DNA from: DATGZX01 sp035296965
GTDB taxonomy: Bacteria; Planctomycetota; Planctomycetia; Gemmatales; Gemmataceae
Assembly: GCA_035296965.1 (NCBI GenBank)
Contig: DATGZX010000179.1
Span: 1-48,097, forward strand
Reading direction: 5' to 3'
DNA: 48,097 nt
The translations under genes were made by a program, and so were the position numbers. Below are positions 44,124 to 48,097 of the stretch, piece by piece. Position 1 is the stretch's first letter. The number at the start of each line of letters is the position of its first letter. The notes below the pieces were generated by a model that was given only the letters and a program-made list of their open reading frames with translations, was not told the origin of the DNA and made no database searches.

Positions 44124-44641
44124 TCTTTCTCTTGCCTCAATCTTTCCCACAACAGGAGGGCGATCAGCGTCTTAGCATCCCGGATGGTGCCGTCGCGCGC
44201 CCAGGCCAGGGCGTCTTGCCAGGCGACGATGTGCGCTTCCATGTCTTCATCCATTTCAAGCTGCTGGACTCCAGACGTGAGATCCTGAGCCAGAAAGAGA
44301 TGGGTTACCTCGCTCAGAACTCCGGGCGAGGGAAAGAATTGGGTCAATCTGCGCCAGCGCCCGGCCCGATAACCGGTTTCCTCGGCAAGCTCCCGGACAG
44401 CGGCCCGCTCGGGCGCTTCCCCCAGTTCCAGGGTGCCCGCCGGGATTTCCCAGAGCGTTGTGCCGACAACCGGGCGCTGGTTATGAACCAGGCAGACGTG
44501 CTCGACGTCTACCATGGGGAGGATCGCGACGGCACCGGGATGCAACACGACGTCGCGCATGATGGTTTCGCCGTTAGCCAGCACGGTCGTGTCGACCGCG
44601 ACCTGGATTTTCCTGCCCTGGTGTACTATGGTCCGCGGCAT
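44117..44641 (-). CDS. NUDIX hydrolase, ADP-ribose pyrophosphatase-like
   Basis: 174 residues, with GGAGGAAAGC directly before ATG 44641. The Nudix box is exact: GTLELGEAPERAAVRELAEETGY, preceded by LWEIPA. An N-terminal beta-domain (VAVDTTVLANGETIMRDVVLHPGAVAILP) is that of the ADP-ribose pyrophosphatase subgroup (NudF type), as is the acidic MDEDME in the C-terminal half. The family splits nucleoside diphosphate sugars to monophosphates. Cytoplasmic. Convergent with the anti-sigma gene. Confidence 0.93.
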   Translation of the reverse strand: MPRTIVHQGRKIQVAVDTTVLANGETIMRDVVLHPGAVAILPMVDVEHVCLVHNQRPVVGTTLWEIPAGTLELGEAPERAAVRELAEETGYRAGRWRRLTQFFPSPGVLSEVTHLFLAQDLTSGVQQLEMDEDMEAHIVAWQDALAWARDGTIRDAKTLIALLLWERLRQEKEC

Positions 44642-44791
44642 GCTTTCCTCCGCCAGATAGCGCGTGCCAATGCCAAAACAGCGCCGGGATACGCCTTGCG
44701 GCCGCGCGTCGTGATTGCTTGCCTTTTCATGGGATGATAGAATCTCGTTGCTGGTGTTTCAACGTGTGCGTTCTCCTGTCGAGTGTTTGTT

Positions 44792-45862
44792 ATGCGCGAT
44801 GTGCTGGCCTGGTCGATGCCTCTCGGACGCATGTTCGGGATCACGATCCGGGTTCACGTGTTGTTTCCCTTCGTAGCCGTCGGCATGATCTTGCGTACGG
44901 CGTTGCAGAAAGACGCGCCCCCGGACATCTGGATCCCGGCCGCCGTCGTGATTGGGCTGCTCTTCCTGGCCGTCCTGCTGCATGAGTTCGGGCACTGCTT
45001 CGCCGCCCGCCTGGTAGACGGGGACGCCCAGGAAATACTGATTTGGCCGCTGGGGGGACTCGCGTTTGTCGATGTGCCGCACACTCCCCGGGCCAACTTT
45101 CTGACCGCGGCCGCCGGGCCATTCGTCAATTTAGTTCTTTGCCTCATCACCGGAATTGCCCTCGTGTCGCTGGCGGTCCGGCCGCCGCTCAATCCCTGGT
45201 GGGTGCCGATTCAGTACAATCCCAGCATTCCCGGCCATTCGATTGTCGTCCCGCCGGAGTTGTACACGTGGGAGGGCGGACCGCTTGTCGACCCGAATCC
45301 CTGGGTAGTGCTGCTGGCGCGGTTTTTCTGGCTGAACTGGATCCTGATGCTCCTCAATGTCCTGCTGCCCGGCTTTCCCCTGGACGGCGGCCGCATGCTC
45401 CAGGCAGCCCTTTGGCCACGCTTGGGCTTCCGCCAGGCCATGCAGGTCGCCATCATGGCCGGGTTCGTTGTCGCGCTCGTGATCGGCGTCTATTCGGTCG
45501 CCAAGTGGGACCCGCTGTTCCTTTGCCTGGGATTGTTCGTCTACAGCACGTGCCGCCAGCAGTACATAATCCTCGAAACGGGCGGCGACGAGTCGATGTT
45601 CGGGTACGATTTCTCGCAAGGCTACACGAGCCTGGAGCGCGATCAGCCGCGCTTGCGCCGCCGGCAGCCGAACGTCTGGCAGCGCTGGCGGCAGCGCCGC
45701 GCTCAACGGAGGCTGCAGCGCGAACTCGAACAACGCGAGTTCGAAGAACGCCGCATGGACGAGCTGTTGGAAAAGGTGCAGCGCGAGGGCCTGCAAGCCC
45801 TGAGCGACGAAGAGCGCCGCTTCCTGACGCGGGTGAGCGCGAAGTACCGCAATCGCCAGTAA
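44792..45862 (+). CDS. M50 site-2 protease (SpoIVFB/S2P-like) with charged C-terminal tail
   Basis: 356 residues from ATG 44792; a GTG at 44783 is an alternative. Six or so TM helices. The zinc motif HEFGH is at 64-68 (LLHEFGHCFAARL) and the third ligand Asp198 in LLPGFPLDGGRML. No PDZ domain lies between, and the WPLGGLAFVDVP segment resembles SpoIVFB-type proteases. The last 80 residues are a soluble, Arg/Glu-rich helix (RRAQRRLQRELEQREFEERR) ending in LSDEERRFLTRVSAKYR. Such proteases cut transmembrane substrates in the bilayer. hisS follows after 113 bp. Confidence 0.9.
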   Translation: MRDVLAWSMPLGRMFGITIRVHVLFPFVAVGMILRTALQKDAPPDIWIPAAVVIGLLFLAVLLHEFGHCFAARLVDGDAQEILIWPLGGLAFVDVPHTPRANFLTAAAGPFVNLVLCLITGIALVSLAVRPPLNPWWVPIQYNPSIPGHSIVVPPELYTWEGGPLVDPNPWVVLLARFFWLNWILMLLNVLLPGFPLDGGRMLQAALWPRLGFRQAMQVAIMAGFVVALVIGVYSVAKWDPLFLCLGLFVYSTCRQQYIILETGGDESMFGYDFSQGYTSLERDQPRLRRRQPNVWQRWRQRRAQRRLQRELEQREFEERRMDELLEKVQREGLQALSDEERRFLTRVSAKYRNRQ

Positions 45863-45975
45863 ACCCTGGGCCGACTGGTCGAGCCGGCCCACAACATCGC
45901 CGCGCGCGGCGCCCGGAATATGCCGTCTCCTTCGAGTGCACCTGCCGTGGGCACGATCGGGAATACGAAAGCATC

Positions 45976-47310
45976 ATGGCCGAACTCATTCAACCGCGCA
46001 CGCTCAAGGGATTTCGCGATTACCTACCTGAGCTGATGATCGCGCGCGAGCACCTGCTGGAGCAGGCCCGGCGGGTCTTTCGCTCCTATGGCTTCGCGCC
46101 GATCGATACCCCGGCCCTCGAGTATGCGGAGATTCTCCTAGGTAAAGGCGGCGAGGAATCCGACAAGCTGATTTACCGCTTCCTCGACCACGGCGGCCGC
46201 GACGTGGCCCTGCGTTTCGATCTGACGGTGCCCTTCGCCCGGTTTGCCGCCCAGCACATTGGGCAGCTCGGCACGCCGTTCAAGCGCTATCACATGGGGC
46301 CGGTCTGGCGCGGCGAAAACACCGCGCACGGCCGCTACCGCGAGTTCTGGCAGTGCGACTTCGATCTGATCGGCACCACCTCCAACGCCGCTGACGTTGA
46401 GATCGTCCTCGTGATCCACGATCTGATGCGCGGCCTCGGGTTCGAACGCTTCCGCATGCACGTGAACAATCGGCTCGTCCTCAACGGCCTGCTGGAAGAA
46501 CTCAATCTGGCCGAGCATGCCGAACACCTCCTGCGCGAACTCGATAAGTTACCCAAGGTGGGCAGGCAGGCGGTCTGTGCCGAGATGACCAGCAAAGACA
46601 GCGTCACGACGGCGCAGGCGGACCACATCCTGGCCCTGGTGGAAACCGAGGGGAGCAACGCCGAAATTCTCGAGCGCCTGGAGCGCGATTTTGGCACGAA
46701 TCCCAAGGCCGCACAGGGCATTCAGCATCTCCGAGAATTGGTTCAGGTGGCAGGCCAGGCCGGCGTCGGCGAGGAGTATCTGCGCATCGATCTATCCATC
46801 GCCCGTGGCCTCAACTACTACACGGGCACGGTTTACGAAACGTTCTTGACCGAGCTGCCGGGCATCGGCAGTATCTGCTCGGGCGGCCGCTATGATAACC
46901 TGGCCAGCTTGTACACGAAGCAGGTGCTCCCCGGCGTCGGGGCTTCCCTGGGGTTGGACCGCTTGCTGGCCGGTATGGAGGAGTTGCAGCTCCTGAAGAA
47001 ATCGGCGACGCCCGCCCCGGTGCTGCTCGTGCAGTTCAGCGCCGACCGGCTGGGTGACTACCAGCGCATGGCTCGAGAGCTGCGTGCCCATGGCATTGGC
47101 GTTGAGGTCTATCCGGAAGCGAAGAAAGTCGGCCAGCAGTTGCAGTACGCCGAGCGGCGCGGCTTCACGCTGGCGCTGATCGCCGGCCCGGACGAGTTCG
47201 CCAAGGGCGTCTGGAAAGTCAAAGACCTGAGCCGCCGCGAAGAGGTGCCGGTGCCGGCTACCGAGGTTGCGGACACAATCCGCAAGATGTTGGCGCTAGA
47301 GAAAGGCTGA
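45976..47310 (+). CDS. hisS: histidyl-tRNA synthetase
   Basis: 444 residues from ATG 45976 (MAELIQPRTLKGFRDYLP); the frame is open to 45043 but only as a shadow of the protease gene. Class II synthetase motifs: motif 2 in YHMGPVWRGENTAHGRYREF, QCDFDLIG, HisA-type RGLNYYTGTVYET, SGGRYDNL and motif 3 GVGASLGLDRL. The C-terminal anticodon-binding domain (about 345-444, PVLLVQFSADRLGDYQ, EVYPEAKKVGQQLQYA) is complete. Charges tRNA-His. Confidence 0.97.
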   Translation: MAELIQPRTLKGFRDYLPELMIAREHLLEQARRVFRSYGFAPIDTPALEYAEILLGKGGEESDKLIYRFLDHGGRDVALRFDLTVPFARFAAQHIGQLGTPFKRYHMGPVWRGENTAHGRYREFWQCDFDLIGTTSNAADVEIVLVIHDLMRGLGFERFRMHVNNRLVLNGLLEELNLAEHAEHLLRELDKLPKVGRQAVCAEMTSKDSVTTAQADHILALVETEGSNAEILERLERDFGTNPKAAQGIQHLRELVQVAGQAGVGEEYLRIDLSIARGLNYYTGTVYETFLTELPGIGSICSGGRYDNLASLYTKQVLPGVGASLGLDRLLAGMEELQLLKKSATPAPVLLVQFSADRLGDYQRMARELRAHGIGVEVYPEAKKVGQQLQYAERRGFTLALIAGPDEFAKGVWKVKDLSRREEVPVPATEVADTIRKMLALEKG

Positions 47311-47364
47311 AGGACGGTGCGAAAAGCAGTCGCGGCATGGGCGTGACTGCCTGGGAGAGAAGCC

Positions 47365-47916
47365 ATGGACCGCGGCAATCACTACGAGGCGGCATTCGAA
47401 GCCTACCTGCAATGGCACCGCCTCTGCTACGTGGCCGTGGATGAGACGCGCCGTTCCGTCCTCGGCGAGACACCCGTCAAGAACCTCGACTTCATCGTTT
47501 GCGGAGAAGACGGCGTCCGGCTGCTGATCGACGTCAAGGGGCGCCGTTTTCCTGCCGGACCCAATACGCGGCCGCGTTGCGTTTGGGAATGCTGGTCGAC
47601 TCTTGAAGATGTTCACGGCCTGGAACAATGGACCCGGCTCTTCGGCCCCGGCTCCCAGGCCCTGCTCGTCTTCATCTACCACCTGCAGCCGCCCATGACC
47701 GTCCCCGAAGGCACGCCAGACGTTTGGACATTCCGCGGCCGCACGTATCTCCTGCGTGCTATCCCGGCCACGGACTATCGCCAGCACATGCGCATACGCA
47801 GTTCCCGGTGGGCCACGGTTTCCCTGCCCACCGCGGTATTCCGCGAGTTGGTACAACCGTTGCAGTCGTTCCTTCCCAGGAGCGCGCCTGCAGTAGAGGA
47901 ATGTTCTTGCTGGTAA
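47365..47916 (+). CDS. PD-(D/E)XK nuclease-like protein of unknown function
   Basis: 183 residues, with a strong ribosome site (GGGAGAGAAG, about 4 bases before ATG 47365). HYEAAFEAYL supplies an N-terminal helix with Glu8 and Glu12; NLDFI has Asp42 and LLIDVKGRRF has Asp56-x-Lys58, matching the PD-(D/E)XK core (E...D...DxK) with its beta-hairpin. Later segments WSTLEDVHGLEQWTRLFG and ALLVFIYHL complete the fold. No signal peptide, so cytoplasmic. I recall similar HYE...DVKGR proteins in planctomycetes, function unknown. It lies 54 bp after hisS, probably co-transcribed. Confidence 0.75.
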   Translation: MDRGNHYEAAFEAYLQWHRLCYVAVDETRRSVLGETPVKNLDFIVCGEDGVRLLIDVKGRRFPAGPNTRPRCVWECWSTLEDVHGLEQWTRLFGPGSQALLVFIYHLQPPMTVPEGTPDVWTFRGRTYLLRAIPATDYRQHMRIRSSRWATVSLPTAVFRELVQPLQSFLPRSAPAVEECSCW

Positions 47917-47967
47917 CATCGGCCGAGAGGCTGTGCCACAGGGCTTTATAGATCTTATAGTATCTTT

Positions 47968-48006
47968 CGGCTGACCTTCTCCGCAAGATGCGGAGAAGGT
48001 CAGCCG
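47968..48006 (+). terminator. 17-bp perfect hairpin after the nuclease-like gene
   Basis: CGGCTGACCTTCTCCGC (47968-47984) pairs perfectly with 47990-48006, loop AAGAT. It stands 52 bases after the stop at 47916 and between convergent genes. There is no clear U-tract. Same build as the 17396 hairpin (very long stem, 5-base loop). Confidence 0.6.
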
Positions 48007-48022
48007 TTGAAACCCATTTTAT

Positions 48023-48097
48023 TCACGCCACTTGCGACTGATAACGGCGATACGTCTGCAACGCGTCGCTCATGATGCGGCGGCCCCGAGTTGTTAC
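48023..48097 (-). CDS. C-terminal end of an unknown gene, cut by the window edge
   Basis: 24 residues and a stop (TGA at 48023-48025): GRRIMSDALQTYRRYQSQVA at the end, open to the window edge. Composition is protein-like, and the hairpin at 47968 follows, but too little remains to name it. Confidence 0.35.
   Translation of the reverse strand, partial: VTTRGRRIMSDALQTYRRYQSQVA

Overview
The window is about 48 kb of GC-rich bacterial DNA that I read as a planctomycete chromosome, most likely of the Gemmata-like group (inference). The supporting signs are a DUF1080 sugar-hydrolase remnant, an M1 peptidase with a HEAT tail, a Hanks-type kinase with a lineage-type C-terminal domain, an OprP-like porin with a proline-rich leader, a DUF4129/DUF4350/MoxR/DUF58 operon, an ECF sigma factor with a giant fused anti-sigma factor, many secreted proteins, and several families of palindromic intergenic repeats of the sort I associate with planctomycete genomes. 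I saw no rRNA, tRNA, CRISPR array, integrase or transposase.

Layout. 1-4.3 kb (minus): a truncated DUF1080 gene at the left edge, an M1-type metallopeptidase with C-terminal HEAT repeats, and a secreted glycine-rich repeat protein. 4.8-9.7 kb (plus): an ABC exporter of the YbbA/YbbP (LolD/FtsX) type whose 10-TM permease carries two canonical EF-hand loops in its first extracytoplasmic domain, then a half-size DMT-like membrane protein. 9.8-12.3 kb (minus): a PilZ protein, a long coiled-coil protein and a short-chain dehydrogenase. 12.4-15.8 kb (plus): an XRE-like regulator divergent from the dehydrogenase, a type I phosphodiesterase/alkaline-phosphatase-fold protein and a Ser/Thr kinase. 15.9-18.9 kb (minus): two tandem envelope proteins (a lipoprotein and a DUF11 protein) that share a paralogous module. 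19.0-22.3 kb (plus): a LolA-like secreted protein, then a long intergenic region with 17 copies of an octamer GTGAAYGT or its complement, then a phosphate-selective-type porin. 22.5-30.9 kb (minus): an ABC-2 permease, a ChbG/YdjC-type deacetylase, a remnant of a HEPN-like gene on the plus strand, and a tight operon dxr - rseP - sugar-phosphate isomerase - small membrane protein. 31.4-38.6 kb (plus): a six-gene operon DUF4129 / DUF4350 / MoxR ATPase / DUF58 / two membrane proteins. 38.7-43.97 kb (plus): trpE, then an ECF sigma factor overlapping a 974-residue protein that joins a zinc-binding anti-sigma domain to macroglobulin-like (MG2) extracytoplasmic domains. 44.1-48.1 kb: a NUDIX hydrolase (minus), a second site-2 protease, hisS and a PD-(D/E)XK-like protein (plus), and the end of an unknown minus-strand gene.

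How the genes fit together. Much of the window concerns the cell envelope: export (ABC/FtsX), porin, lipoprotein and DUF11 proteins, two membrane-embedded site-2 proteases, and a sigma/anti-sigma pair whose sensor part lies outside the membrane. The most unusual items are the anti-sigma/MG2 fusion, the EF-hand-bearing exporter permease, the DUF58 protein whose von Willebrand-like domain is split by a membrane insert, and the covarying GTGAAYGT hairpin array upstream of the porin.
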